A stretch of 64,000 nucleotides of DNA. It comes from Gloeopeniophorella convolvens. Its lineage: Eukaryota; Basidiomycota; Agaricomycetes; Russulales. Within the stretch, counting starts at the first letter, position 1, and the number at the start of each line of letters is the position of its first letter. Where the stretch lies: NCBI GenBank assembly GCA_022496205.1, contig WTXD01000088.1, positions 23,376-87,375 of the forward strand, written 5' to 3'. Position numbers and translations under genes: made by a program. This document shows, piece after piece, positions 22,572-35,472 of this stretch. The notes beneath the pieces were generated by a model. That model was given only the letters and a program-made list of their open reading frames with translations. It had not been told where the DNA came from and ran no database searches.

Positions 22572-25500
22572 CTAGAATCCATCTGCGTAACAATTCGCCC
22601 AATCCGATCCATGAACAAACCGATCGAAGTCCAATTCTGTGATGCGCACCGCCCCCGCCACCCAAGCAGTCTTCGGGAAATATAACCCAGTCCTATGTAC
22701 CTCTGGGATCCACACAAGAAGCTCCCCATGGGGACCGCAGATCCAACCGTCTACGCTACCACCGATCCCAGGCTGCCAGCCTCCAAAGCTGAGCGGATTG
22801 CCAGTCGCGGCGAGGCTTGCCTTGGATTGAGTGCGGGTTATGGGAAGAGAAATGTCGCTCTCGTCGATGTCTGCGCGGGGTGGGGAATAGTGTCCTCGTC
22901 CGCGCGTGGAATTAACAACAGTCTTTCCAATAGACATCTCCCAAAGCCGGACTGTCCTATCTTCCGAGCCAGATGCAATGAATCGACCATCTGGTGAGAA
23001 CGCGACAGACCGGACCATCTCTGTGTGCCCATGAAATGGCCCTGCGACCGTTTCTCCTGTCTTGGAGTCCCAGACGCGTATTGTTCTGTCGTCCGATCCT
23101 GAGGCGAGGTACTCGCCGCTAGGCGAGAATGCGACCGAGATAACATCGTCAGAATGGCCCTTGAATAGTCTCTTAACCAATGACTCTGTCGTGGAACCCC
23201 AAACGCGGATTGTCTTGTCCCCCGACCCTGATGCGATGCGTAGACCATCGGGGGAGAACACCACATCTAAAACCCAGCCTGTGTGCCCTTCGAACGGCCC
23301 CCCTACAACCACTCCTGTCCTGGCATCCCAGATGCGAACTGTTTCGTCGTCAGAGCCAGAGGCGATCTTCCGACCGTTAGGGGAAAACGCGACAGAGCGC
23401 ACTTGGCCGATGTGCCCCTTCAATGGCCCAACAGCAAGCTGTCCTGACCCGGAGTCCCAAACGCGCACCGTGTTGTCCGTGGAGCCCGAGGCGATGTACT
23501 TGCCATCAGGGGAGAATGAGATTGAGAGGACCGGACCTGTGTGCCCAGACAACGGTCCCAGTGCCGCCTCTCCTGTCTTGCGGTCCCAGGTGCGAATCGT
23601 CATGTCGGACGAGCCTGAGGTAATGAAATGCCCATCCGGCGAAAACGCCGCAGAGTTGACCTCGCCGGTATGTCCTCCCAACGGTCCTACAACCATCTCT
23701 CCGGACACAGAATCCCATACGCGAATCGTCTTGTCGCCTGAGCCCGAGGCGACGTACTTCCCGTCACGCGAGAATGAGACGGAGGAGACAGTGCCTGTGT
23801 GCTCATAATCTTGAAGAAGCTCCGCCACCGTCGTACCAATCCGGAGGTCCCAGATGCGAATTGTGCGGTCGGAAGAGCCCGACACGATTTGTCGGCCATC
23901 CGGTGAAAACGCAACAGATCGGACCCAGTGCGCATTCCTATGGAATGGACCAGCCATCATCTCCCCTGTGCGGGAGTCCCAGACGCGAATGGTGCTGTCT
24001 GCCGAACCTGAGGCAATACGTCTGCCATCTGGCGAAAATGCGATGGTTGTGATGAAGCTGGCGTGCCCCTCGAATGGCCCTGCGAGTGGCGCCCCGGACA
24101 CGATGTCCCAAACGCGGATGGTGTAGTCGTCTGAGGCAGAGGCAATGCGCTTGCCATCCGGCGAGAACGCCACTGAGCGGACCCAATTCGTATGCCCATT
24201 CAACAGCCTCGCAGCCACCTCTCCCGTCATGGGGTCCCATACACGAACCGTACGGTCATCTGATCCCGAGGCGATGCGAAGGCCGTCTGGTGAGAATGCA
24301 ATGGAGTGGACCCAACTGGAATGCCCTTCGAATGGCCCTGCGACTGGCGCTCCAGATCTGGCATCCCAGACATAGACTGTTTTGTCAGCTGAGCCAGAGG
24401 CGATTCGCCGTCCATCGGGAGAGAATGAGACCGACAAGACATGATCTGTGTGCCCAACTAACGGCCCCGTCACCATCTCTCCCGTCTTCGAATCCCAGAT
24501 GCGGATAGTGCTGTCATGCGAGCCAGAGGCGACATGAAGACCATCTGGGGAGAAGATGATCGAGTTGACCCAGCCGGTGTGACCGTAGAACGGTCCTGCG
24601 ACCAGTTTTCCGGTGATGGCATCCCACACACGGACCGTGTTGTCTCGGGAACCCGATGCGACACGCGTTCCATCCGGCGAGAATGCAACAGACAGACACC
24701 AGTCGTCATGCGCTGTAATGACCATTTCGGTCATTGGCCAGCTGGATAACCTGCCTCGCTTCAGAGAAAGGACGTCCGGAAAATTTCTTGCGTATCGGGA
24801 GAAGATGAGAGAGTTCAACGGCGTGAAGGGGAGGGCAGACAGATAGATGTGTGGCGCGCTGCGGGTGATTGGCTCTGCGAAGTAGCGCGCGAACGCGATC
24901 GCGTCATCGATAAGTGCCAAGAGGGCATTCAACCCGTCAGGTCGGTCCTGTTCGAGTTGAATCAGAAAGTGTATGCGGCGATGTCAGAATGGCATTGCTA
25001 CTCACTTCATCCCGCGTGCTGGAGAGCCACCTTTTGACCGTCCTCAATGCTGGTGATGCCAATTCAATGAGCCCCCTGATGCTCAGGTACTCGATCCAGA
25101 ACAGTAATTTGTTCTCGAGGATGGACCGGACAAGGTCGTATAGGTCGGCGTCAATGTCGACGAGGTCCAAGTGGTAGTCCCAGAATCGACCACCATACAA
25201 GAGCGAGCGTGGGATGTGCTTGTCGATGCGAGACTCGAGATCTTCGATCTGATTGTTCGCTTCGTACGACCTGGGAAAGTCGCAGATGTTGTGTCGAAGC
25301 TCCCGCCGCATGGATTTGAGAGAGCACCATGCCATCCGGCGGTGCGCCTTCTTCATATCGATATAAAATGCCTTGCTCCTTGCCCTGTCTGTCAGAAAGT
25401 CTCGGAACGATGTGTGAAGCGGGACGATGGGAAGTGTGCGATCGGACGCCGTGACATTGCTCAGCAGCGAACCAAGGCCACTGACAACTGAAGTGACAGT

Positions 25501-28362
25501 GTCGTCTCCGCCATGGTCCTGGGAATGCCGCTGGAGTGAAGTAAGGGTATCGATAGATAGCGGCTCGAACGCGGCGATGAGTTGTTCCATCACAGACTGG
25601 AAATGCTGTTGTATACGATGGTCTTCGAGATCGAAGCGTGCCTTCAGCACAGTGTGATACAACTCGTCTAGAGGGTCCACTCCTTTACCTTCGCTTGAGA
25701 GGTGCAGGAGATCGTCGATGCAGTGGTCCACAGTGAGCCCATCCGGAGGATTCTGAATAAACTCGCAGGCGACAGCAGCCCACTGGAAAGATCGCTCTGC
25801 CTTGGCTGCTAGCCTTCGCGCATCTGGCTCGCGCTCACGAAGTTGTTGCAGACAGTAAGTAAGGATGTCAGCTTCCGCCTTGGAGAGGGTGGGATCATCG
25901 ATATCGATGATCTGAGTGGAGGACGCGCGGGAAAAGGTGGGCTCGATCTGCCTCTCGGGTCGTGACGTGATGAAGAAGCGGAAGTTCGAAGGGAGTAGAG
26001 GTATGTGGTCAGCGAGGAATGTATGCAGGCCTTGGCGGCCAGAAACATCTCCGCTCTCATCTAGGGCGTCGATGACAACAAACACAGGGCCAACCAGGTG
26101 CAGGTCCTCCAGCGGTTTCCACAGTAACTGGTTAAAGAGTGTGTTGTAGTCTGTCGCCCCCAGCCGGAGCGATGTGTTGTTTTTGATAATTTTGCCGAGC
26201 ATGGCTTTGAAAGGATGATAATGGTCGCAAAGGTCACGGATGAGCGTCGTGAGTAGGAGGTACAAATTCCGCTCGGATCGCTCCCCCCGGATGAAGACGA
26301 AAGAGGAACAGAGACGACCCATGTCATGGAAGCGCCGGGCGACCTCATGCGCGATGGAAGACTTTCCGGTACCAGCTTGCCCGAAGAGCACGAGGGTGCG
26401 CACAGAATCGGGATCGTTCGCCCAACTGACAATATATTCGAGGAAAGCTGCGCGGGTTCCTGGGATGCAGCCCTTGTCGGGCCTGAAGCGAGAGCCCGTC
26501 CCGTACGGAATTTCACTGATCTTTGCATCCAGACCTGTACGCCTAATTGTGAGTTGTTGACCAGGATACTTTGAGCGACGCCACGCACCAATATGGCCAA
26601 TATCCTTCTGAATAACCTCGAGCTGGCAAGCGATACCCTCCAGCTTGCGCGAGATATTCTCGACGCCGTCTTTTACTTTGTATACAGCTGTTCCGGTGGT
26701 CACAGAAGTATGACGTAAGAAAGCATCCTGGAGGTTCAACAGAATTTCCCGGTAGACCTTCACCCGGCCCTTCAATCCCCTCCCGATATTTTTGGACAAT
26801 CGTTTCCCTGTAGATCAAGACCCGTGTCGGTCACCACTCAGCGGCCTTGTCAAACTGGGACGCACGGAATGTTATATTTGTGGCGTAGGTCTGAATGAAA
26901 TCGCCACAGTCACAGACGTGCCGCAACATGGCCAACATGATCTCCTTCTGCTTAGGGTTCATGCTCAATGACAGGCCATCCGTCGCCAGGAGATCGAAGG
27001 CGTCGTGGGTGGCTTGGAGAAGCGCCCGGACGTCGCGGTCGCGCTCTACCTGGGCGAGAAACGCCTGCGAAGTGTTGTGCTCATTCAGTACGACGTCATT
27101 GGACCAGAAATCCCTTCCTAAACAGACCTTTGGAATGAAAGATAGGATGCTCCACGCCATCTTCGCATAAGGGTGAACCTACGAAGCCAACGTTAGGTGA
27201 ATCAGACATGTCAACACGCTCGTATGGGTACCTCTGCGATCTTGCCCGTGACATCTACGACCCATTGGATCTTGCCAATGGCCTTCTCCCACGTAACGTA
27301 CAGAGCCCCTACCCGGCGAAATTTGTCCGGAAGACCATCCGCTTGCTCTAGCGCGGCAGTGTGTGATTCGGAAGCAAGCTTTATCCGCCCCATCGCGTCC
27401 TTGGCACGACGCAGAGCGCCAAAGGCCAGAGATGCCTCGGGAGAGTCATCCCTCGCTGGAGCTGGGACCAGAGCTGTAGGTTGCGAGGGACTATCATCCG
27501 TATATGGTCCAATGGATTGACCACTCTCAGACGCATTGATGGCCCCGCGCGGCGTGAGGGATTGCGGCTCCAATATTGTGACTCCCACGTATAGGGTAAC
27601 GATCTCTCCTGGCTGGACGGCTGTGTCCTTGCCGAGTCTGACGCCAAAATCTATATTTAAAGGTATTGGCTCGCTGACCGACATCCAGGACACGTAACAC
27701 ACACCACGCAAAGAGACACGAAGCACTTCGAACGACAAATTAGCCATTCCAACAAGGTCATTGCGTTGATTCTGTCTCGAGAATAGCCGGAGGGTAAGAT
27801 GTGAGTGCGTGTTGATGGTACTACCGAAATCGTAAGCTGAGCGCCGGGTCTCGAGTATGACACAAGCTCACAAGCCTCTGAGCACCTCGTTCCATCGGAT
27901 GGAGTGCCGTTTCCTCTTAACAGCCCTCGTCTCTTTCGTCGTCACCCCATCGGTGGCCACGACATAGAAGCGTCGGCCCTCGCCGAAAAGCTCCTGAACT
28001 TTATCGACGACTGTCCCACGAGCGAGACCGTCTGCTCGAATTACTGCAGCGGAGGGACTTTCAGCCTTCGTTACTCCAGAAGCGTTGTTGATCGAAGGCT
28101 CACCATCAATGGAAATGAGCAACTGAGCACCGAGAGGCTCGAGTACGCTCGCTAATGGTTCTTCAACAGTCGCGATGCTGCTCGGGGATGGTTCGTTGGA
28201 TAAAGAAGCGACGATGAATAGGCGACGCACACTGAGCTCCCATCTCGAGATCCCGATTGCATTGACCTGGTGGGCGAGCACATTCCGCGTGCCCGTCAGC
28301 TGGATAGTGAATCCGAGTATGTTCACTTACTGCGCAAGTTCTCTCTTGTTGTCTGTCTCCAT
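22572..28362 (-). CDS. NLR3: intact type-A C2-NACHT-WD40 NLR
   Basis: Exons on the minus strand: 28331-28362, 28231-28266, 27872-28177, 27705-27820, 27232-27650, 27128-27178, 26866-27064, 25006-26807, 22572-24947. They sum to 5337 nt, an open frame of 1778 residues, or 1760 if the in-frame intron 26535-26588 is spliced. Order: C2-like domain (about residues 30-200), Ser/Pro linker, helical region with HPYAKMAWSILSFIPK, helices to about 480, NACHT with Walker A GQAGTGKSS, Walker B VFVVIDALDES and FFITSRPE, a helical lid, then 14 WD40 repeats (two seven-bladed propellers) and the tail ELLVWIPEVHRTGLYFP. Such fungal NLRs are nucleotide-gated receptors linked to heterokaryon incompatibility and other non-self sensing. 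The ligand is unknown. It is the only copy here without a lesion. It should be cytosolic, since no signal peptide or membrane segment is seen. Confidence 0.88.
26535..26588 (-). other. Candidate 54-nt in-frame intron in the NLR3 NACHT exon
   Basis: The segment begins GTGCGT and ends GTACAG on the minus strand and keeps frame whether spliced or retained. It aligns in position with the 50-nt intron of NLR2 (16543-16592) and NLR4 (39593-39642). Retention inserts 18 residues between the coiled N-terminal helix and LDAKISEIPYG. Confidence 0.5.
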
Positions 28363-29260
28363 GTTCTAAAGTTTTCGTGCAATCTGCTCCACTGGATGCG
28401 CCGGGTTGAGATCCAACTGTGTCGAGTGTGGAAGGTAGGAGTGGAGGGAATGGACGCTTTGGTAGGATCGCCTCCTAGCAGGTGAGGGAACAGCGATGAT
28501 GGGCCCGCGCGTCTACGGGCACGGTGACAGGCACCGTCAGCGGTGGACGACCCTCTGCCCAAATGGCTCGTTTGGGACGACTTGGGGCTTCTTTCCCATG
28601 GATCCAAGACAGCACGGTCTGAGTGGGCCCCCGACGTGGCTTGATTTGATCGAATCCGAGAAGCATTGAGGAAAAGCGAGGAGGTCAACAAGGACTATGG
28701 TTATCTGAAGGGACTCGAGTGGCCAGTGCATTGCAGAGCGCAAATCCCGCCGCGACTGGCTCGGAGCAAAGCTCGATCGGAGTCGATGCCGAATTGGTGC
28801 GACGGAATTCGCCGCGAGCAATAGCCACGTGGAGCTCGCTGTCGTTTGTCCTGTCTCGCTCGAATGGCCCTGCCAGGTCGCGCTGGGACAAGACAGCCAT
28901 AGCCTGGTAGCGGCCCGGCCCCGACTCACGCTCACGCACACCTTCCCCAAGCAGAAATGCTTTACACCCTTGGGATCGAGGTGCGTCGCCCACTGCCATC
29001 CTCTCATGTGCCATGTAGCTGACGGTGTGTTGCACCCACGGAATCGGGACTCTTTCGACGGGCTAATAGTGAATGCGCGTGTATGTACCGAGGCTCGTCC
29101 AAGCCCTGCGCATGAGCCCACCCTGCTCGGATAAGAGGGTGCAGATCCGTCAGCATTCGCGCCGTTGGGCGCGTCGAGCGCCGCACTGTGCGCTCTCCTC
29201 TCCCTCCCTATGCGCGCAATAATCCTAAGCCACAGTCCCATGCTGCGTGCGTACATTAGG
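28363..29260. promoter_or_regulatory. NLR3 upstream block with CACGTG box at 28826
   Basis: 28380-28700 matches the region upstream of NLR1. About 28790-29250 matches 57915-58275 beside the NLR5 relic, so it is an older upstream element of the array. CACGTG lies at 28826-28831 within GCCACGTGGAGCTC. A minus-strand open frame of 339 codons crosses 28537-29556, but its sequence is not conserved between the two copies and it overlaps this non-coding block, so I do not call it a gene. Confidence 0.4.
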
Positions 29261-30950
29261 GGACCGGTTTGGAGAGCACGCTGCACGTAGAAGAAGCCTT
29301 CATCATCGTCAACGCGTCGCGCTGCCCGACCTATCAGTCGCCCCTCCTCCGCCCACGTCGTCAGACGCCGTGTGGCACCTTTGATAAGACCCTTGTAAAT
29401 GATTATCGGGTCCTCGAGACATGACAGGGATCCCAGGCGAAGCCATATCTTGCCGGGTATGGCAGGGCCTCCGACACCAAGGAGGACCTTTACGAGGGAA
29501 CTGAGACACGCTAGCCGCTCTCTGACAATCGAGGGTGAGTGATCGTTCTTTCCCATGTCCTTACTAATTATACATTAGGGTTCTGCGCAGGGATATCACT
29601 CGGCAGGGCACTTTTCCAGCGGATCCCTCAAGCTCGGACAGCCGCCGGCTCGTGCAGAAGTGGGCTCTCGTCGACAGGGTCATCTGCCAAGCGGGTTATC
29701 CGACAGCTGGGTTGGCTACCCTTTTCTCTCTGACGTTATTGCTGCCGTCTCTTGAAGGCTCAGGTTTGCCAATCTCGCCCCTGTTACAGAGCTCTCGACG
29801 ATGCTCAAGCGTGGCCGAGGGTGCGTGAGCATTGTTCGATATCTCATGACTCCACGCGTTCATTGTATCCATGACGATACAACTCCCATTACCGCCTTCG
29901 CCCCAACATGCCAAGACGAATGTGGTTCTTGATCAAAAAAAATTCGAGACTCTGACCCTACTCGCTGGGACTGGGCACTCTCTGACAGTTGTACGTCCGG
30001 GTCAAAGTAACACATGGCGCCCCAAGTTCATCTTTTCACCCTCGTGCATCATCAATCCGGCCTGTTACATCTCAAAGCCATCACCGCGGTTCTGAAGGAC
30101 GGTGTCCGCTCGTGCCCAAACAGCTGGTGTGCTGCTCCGGAGGGGCCTGACAGGCTACCTGTTGGTTCGGTCCTTGATAGCCCGTGAATACGCAGTCAAA
30201 TCCGTCGCTACCACCCTCTCAGTCACAAGCAGCAACGCCTTCAGCCCAAATCTGCTATCGAGTTGGGGGTGTCCATGCACACGGCCTCAGCGATAGACCC
30301 AGGTCGGGCTCTCCTGCAAAGCGCGCCCGAGAGAACGCGGCGGAAATGACTAGGGAAGTGAATAAGTACGAGCGCCCGTTTTGGCCGGCCTCGCGGCTTC
30401 GAGCACCTGTGCCCTTTTTAACATACTTACCTCAATGAAATTTACTCGGTGGCTCAGCCTGGGTAAACCCCAAGATGGACTGAAAGGTGTCTGTCCGAAG
30501 AGGTACGTCTTCAATTCGGCGTACCTCGCGCTCTTGCCCAAGACGAGTGCAGATGCGCATATCTACGAGTGCACCAGGCCCAGGGTCAGCGGTCCGATTA
30601 CACGGATTGGAGTTGCGGGACTCGCGGACAACGCCTTCCCGCTGTATTACTACACGTCAAACTATTATCAAATATCTGCTTTTCTTGCTATGGTGTGCTG
30701 GCAGGAGAAGACGCGTAGGATAGCTAGTTAGAGTGAGAGTGACCGATTTGGACCCCGGAGGCTCGAAATTGCCACGCGCACTTCGCATACGATACATAGT
30801 CAACTACAGCATTGTGCGATAGCGAAACGATACGACTACACAAACCACCGAACGCGCGCGTGAGTGATGAAAGCCAGGTCCAGGAGCATGCGGTACCAGC
30901 AGAGGCGCCGAGCTGAATTTGCTGCTTTACCGGTGACCAGCGATGGCCAG
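29261..30950. other. Intergenic stretch, no supported gene
   Basis: Several short open frames occur on both strands, for example a plus-strand frame at 30381-30731, but none shows a recognisable domain or clear splice pattern. The stretch is not repeated elsewhere in the window, so it may be single-copy sequence between units. Confidence 0.3.
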
Positions 30951-30953
30951 GTA

Positions 30954-32230
30954 TCACCACGCTGTCTCCGAGTCCCCGTCGTCTGCAAAAGCGCCGGCGT
31001 CAAGATATTCTAGACGATATTTTTCCGGACCCCGATGAACGTGGAAAAGATTGCGTGCCACTGGTACGTGCCCCACCCAGGGCGTTCTCTCTTCGTCGAT
31101 CCCCAAGGGAAGACATTCATTTGCAACGATGAGTGCCTCCGCGGACGAGAAGGTCGGCGCCAGGAAATGGCAAGTGAGGGCGATGAAAGCCATCAAAGCG
31201 TCGATCTCGGAGCGGCGCATGCTGAGAGAGATGGTGCAAGGTGGGGTTTTGTGGGTCGGTAAGGGTCGGGTTTGCAGGCAGCCACCAAAACGCGAGAGAA
31301 TGAGCTCGGTCGCGGCTGGCACGGGGAGCTTTGTTGAATCCTGGACGAATCGGGGGAACGATGGTGTTTTGATCACAGAATGATCGCTGAAGGTTACGTC
31401 CAACAGTGTGAGCTCTGGAGCCACCATTCCGCTGATCAATGTCTCGAAGTGGGAGCTTGAACCGCAGAGGTGACGCTGGACAGCACAGACAGCACTGGAC
31501 TGCCGCTGGGAGGTAATAGCCGTCCATCTGTGGGAGTAGTCGGTGAACGCTCCAAATTGAGAGTCGAGTGAAAGCATTTCCCACCTCTCTCGACGAGCTC
31601 ATCAGCTCATATACCAGAGAAACACCAAAACCGAAGCTGAAGTCTCCAAGAGAGAAGCCTAAATGCGTGACACAGGGAGTGGAAGGCATGGGAGGGAGGA
31701 CTCCGTGCAACTGCAAGATGCGCGAGGATGAGACATTTCTCAGATATTCCCTTCGAGGAAGTCGATCAAGAAAATGAAAGGCGGCCAGTCAGAACCGCTC
31801 CGAGGTGTGGTGCTGGCTTGGCTGTGGTCGCAAAAAGATCGTGCAGGAATTGGTGACATTGAGAAAGGTTGATCTCGCGGACACGGTCCGTCCGCTTGAG
31901 TGCGAGGGAAAGCCCATTGACATCTTCACAAGGCCACGATACGAGCTCGTACTCGTCATCACCGTACTCTGCATCGAGGTAGGAGGGCGTGATAAAGGAG
32001 GGTGAATGAAGGAGGATGTCGGCAACAAGGGGACCGCGGGTGAGATAGAGGTCCTGCCTCGAGCGTCTTGGTGAAGAAAGGGCGAGCCGCCGCCATCGAC
32101 GACGCACCTGTATAAGAGGGTGCCCCGCCCAAGCCCAAGCCGTCTCCGTGGGACCAGGTGTGCCCAGTCGATAGAAATTGAACGTGTCCAGCATGATATC
32201 GTCGATGAGATGGTCAGCCGTCGGGGTTCA
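30954..32230 (-). pseudogene. F-box/LRR-like protein gene, probably degraded
   Basis: On the minus strand near 32215 the frame reads DDIMLDTFNFYRLG, an F-box-like start. WRRLALSSPRRSRQDLYL, VADILLHSP and ALKRTDRVREINL follow within about 110 residues. This succession (HVCRRWR..SPRRLDL..GTPV.DML, then DRV..I.L) is typical of the large F-box families of Agaricomycetes. LRR-like pieces follow in other frames: LHGVLPPMPSTPCVTHLGFS near 31700 and ETLISGMVAPELTLLDVTF near 31440. The gene ends at 30954. Frames change without convincing introns, so I favour a pseudogene. F-box proteins act as substrate adaptors of SCF ubiquitin ligases. Confidence 0.5.
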
Positions 32231-32579
32231 GTGAAGCCCTACACCTTGCTGCCTGGATGGCATATCAGAATTACGAGAGCAGAACAAGGGTATGATACGC
32301 ATGTATGTCGTCAACACTCCTTACTCTTGGCGGCGCGGGGTTCTTGAGCATCCCGCGCGTATGTCCCACGTCCATTGATGAAGAGGTAGTGGGCAAGTGT
32401 CTTGAGAGTGTGTTGGGGGTAACGTTCCGTAGGCGAGTTGAAGCGAAGACCACTGAAGGCTGCGCGACAGCAATAAGCGATGGAAAGAATCGACCGAGAG
32501 AATCACTTGCAAGGAGGAGGATGCGTCCACCGACCTGAGGATGTCGAGCGTTCTGAGTCCGAGGTGGCCGCGATGGCTG

Positions 32580-33560
32580 GCGCGAGTTGCGTACGCTCGA
32601 GTCCGACGCGCCCATTGAATTTCCCGCTTTTGACACCGTCACCGATAACAGTTACAGCCTTCAGCCATCCTCGCACCTGCAGGCCGGCATGGCTTCCTCC
32701 GACGTCGCAAGGCAACACCATGCCCGGCGTCGTCCTGCTCGTCTCACGGCGACGGCCCCAGTTTCTATCAGGTCGAACATGTGGAGCCATCGCGGCTCCT
32801 ACGAACGTGTGTCCCATCTCTTCTATTCGTGTTCTCGTTTCTCGGGGATCTGACTATTCTCATGCGCAGGCGAGAAGTTCCTCCTCGCCTCGCAGCTGGT
32901 CCCCAGCCTTCTTACATCGACCCGGTCCCCCCGTTTCACATCCGCTGCTCCAACTTCCTTGTTTCACAGCAGCCGCGTACTCTTCCGCATGGATACGGGC
33001 GACGCGGACGACGTCATCTACTACCACTCGGCCATCTCGCTCCGTGGCCGAACTCGACTGCCTTTCACACGACGCTCGCGAACGGGGGGATTGTGATCGG
33101 TTCGTCAGGTGCCAATCATGTGCGTCTGTTGTGTCCAATGTTCTCCAACGCGTCCGTTCATCCGGCCCTCGGTTTTGACAGTATTTTCCGAGCTAGTCCA
33201 TGCATTCGTTCCGTCTTGCACTGCAGCCTGATCGATTGGGCGTCCGGTCAGTCGAGCCCAGTAACGAGATCTCACTCGAAGGTTTGCAACTTGTGACGTG
33301 ACAGTCCAACCTCCGGTGCGTCAACATGTTCTCGCCTCCTGCAAACGTTCATCGCGTCCACAACTCATCCGAGTTCGCGCAAAAGGTCACGAGCCAATTC
33401 TTCTCCGACAACTTGAAGCTGCTCCTCAACAGGCGTCCCGCCCCGCCCCGCCTCGCCGAAGGACACGGTTTATCTCCCCAAGATGAGGAAAGTTTCTCAT
33501 GCCCGAAAAGCGTCGCATAGGCCTGGTCGAGCTATTCCATGAATAGTTAACAAGACAATC
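32580..33560 (+). repeat. Block X', first copy (duplicated unknown sequence)
   Basis: This block is repeated at about 47120-48060. The plus strand contains a possible small gene: ATG near 32990 and MDTGDADDVIYYHSAISLRG, then further conserved pieces such as NSSEFAQKVTSQFFSDNLKLLL near 33370-33430. The second copy has lost the ATG (ACG). I do not recognise the product. It lies directly upstream of RPC9 copy e, as the second copy lies upstream of copy g. Confidence 0.4.
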
Positions 33561-33657
33561 GAGGAGGAGAGCGCGGAGGATCCGGGTGACGAGAGGATTG
33601 AAGCGACTTCAGTTGCCGATCCCTCTTTGGTCTCTTTTCCTTCTCGTCTATCATCTC

Positions 33658-34515
33658 GTGGAGGTAGCTGAGTTTCCCGTTCTTCTCTCTGCGCGCCACT
33701 GAAAGTCCACTATCAGGCTCTGAACGCTAGGGCGGCCCTGCTGTTGAACCATGAGGGCCTGAACTCGTTGCACGAGTTAGAATCGGACCATGTCATGCGC
33801 ACGTTCACACGCACGGTGTACAGAGGTGTATGTAGCAGCTCAAGGAGGGCGACGCCACACTGGTGCGGCTGCTGGCGCAGGCATCAGCCAACCGCCGCAC
33901 AACAACCCAGAGCCCCAATCCACGCTCTTGTAGAACCTGCGCACTGTCGAGATTGAGGTACGTCTCACGTTCGTGCGCACTGACGCCGCGTCGCTGATAC
34001 ACCCACACAGGCGATCCAATCCTTCTCGGTGGATTACCAACCAACGCGCATGCAGACGCCGGAGGGCGTACAACGTGTCATTCATGGACTTCCTTCGAGC
34101 TCACTAAGGCCTAAAAGCTGCAGATCGTGACTCTCGCACCTGCCGAGTTCGTCGAGCTCTACGTCGTGCGTGCCCCCTACCCCGCTCCAGGTGCTCGGCC
34201 TCATCCACATAGCTCAGAGTGTGGGGAAGCTGGAGGATCGGGCAGGTGGGCGGATGGAGGGAGCACATGACGCTGTGCGCTCGTCGTTTTCTGCGCCAGC
34301 GGTGTCGTCCACTGGGCCATCCGCACCCGCGCTATTCGAGATCGCTCCCAGCACGCCCTTAGAGGATTACGGGACGGACAGAATGGGATGGGAGCAGGAC
34401 GCGAATGATGTCGAATTCGTCGTTGCTGGCGAAAGCGTTGAGATCGGGGCGATTCGGACGTCGACGACAACTGAGCTGCGCCGTGCAATCTTTTTGTATC
34501 GCCTGGACAGTTTTT
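33658..34515 (+). pseudogene. RPC9 pseudogene, copy e (start codon lost)
   Basis: The two-codon first exon reads GTG GAG where copy g has ATG GAG. After the intron ending CTATCAG the frame is ALNARAALLLNHEGLNSLHELESDHVM, clearly RPC9-like. Further exons read AIQSFSVDYQPTRMQTPEGVQ, then a one-base shift breaks the LTKAEKLQ motif. After the next intron SVGKLEDRAGGRMEG appears, followed by the tail LEDYGTDRMGWEQDANDVEFV. Several lesions make it a pseudogene. It is convergent to NLR4. Confidence 0.7.
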
Positions 34516-34580
34516 GATGGTGCGTTCTCCATTGCCCCTTGCCCATTATTATTTATTCGTGTTTAAATGTGTTTACATGA

Positions 34581-35192
34581 GGCCAATCGACATGCTCGTG
34601 CAGACGTTGTGGCGCCCCGCGCCCGACCCCGGGCAGCGGCACCCGGTAAGCAGCTTCATTCTCGCCGCGATGGGGACCGCAGGTGCAGGGCACGGACATC
34701 CGTGGCTGTGAGCCGCAGAGGGGCGATCTCGTGCGGGATCCCTGTACCGCCTGGCGAGAGGATTGAAAAGGAGCGCGGGAGCCTCTTGGCCCCTCAACTC
34801 TCTCTTTCTTCTCGTCAGGCAGGTCCCCCACTTCCTTTCGTGTCACGAACGTGCGCTGAACTTCTCTTTCTTCTCGCCAGGCCCTATTTTCGTGCTACCC
34901 TCCCTACCCTCCCTTTTTCTTCGTGGTTTGGCGACTCTCGCGTTCTGTATTCTGTTCAGCTTTTTTCCGTTGTCTCGCGTTCGTGCCTCGATTCGGTGTA
35001 TTGCTCCTGTATAATCTTGTTGGTTGCGTTGCCCGTACTCGTCTTGTATAATACGCAGCCCGCCCTCATGCCTGGCGGCCGCGCGAATCCAGTTTCGGGG
35101 CGGCGTGCGGAGTTGCGCGCGCCGCCGTTTCACGCTATCCCCCTCGTCCGAATCGTGTTCGACACGTTCCTTTGCCGGTATGTCGATTGGCC
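34581..35192. mobile_element. Candidate MITE with 13-bp terminal inverted repeats
   Basis: GGCCAATCGACAT at 34581-34593 is matched by its exact complement at 35180-35192. The 612-bp segment interrupts the intergenic sequence that runs uninterrupted in the copy-d unit near 22030-22075: homology stops near 34555 and resumes at CGTCAAATGCAG just after 35192. No clear target duplication is visible and no transposase is encoded. It could be a small DNA element or a captured fragment with fortuitous ends. Confidence 0.45.
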
Positions 35193-35472
35193 AACGTCAA
35201 ATGCAGTTAGCTTGCCTTGTTTCTTGCTCGTCCAGCTCATCTCGTCAGATTGATTGATCTGGCTCCAGCACCACGCCATGCGCGGTCCGCCAGTTGACTT
35301 GGTCGAATCCCGAGCACCGCTCCTGCCCTCGATTGACTTCTCGCGGTGACGTTATGGGTGCTGCAGGACATCCGCCGTACGTTTGAGGTTATAACGTGGT
35401 GGCCAATTAGCTCTCGAGATGGTTGTATCGTTGTGCGTCATCCTGGAACTTGATTCCATCAACGACTCGGGT

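Noticed and set aside
28537..29556. 339-codon minus-strand open frame upstream of NLR3
   Set aside because: It covers a block also found at 57915-58275 where the frame is not conserved, and no domain is recognised.
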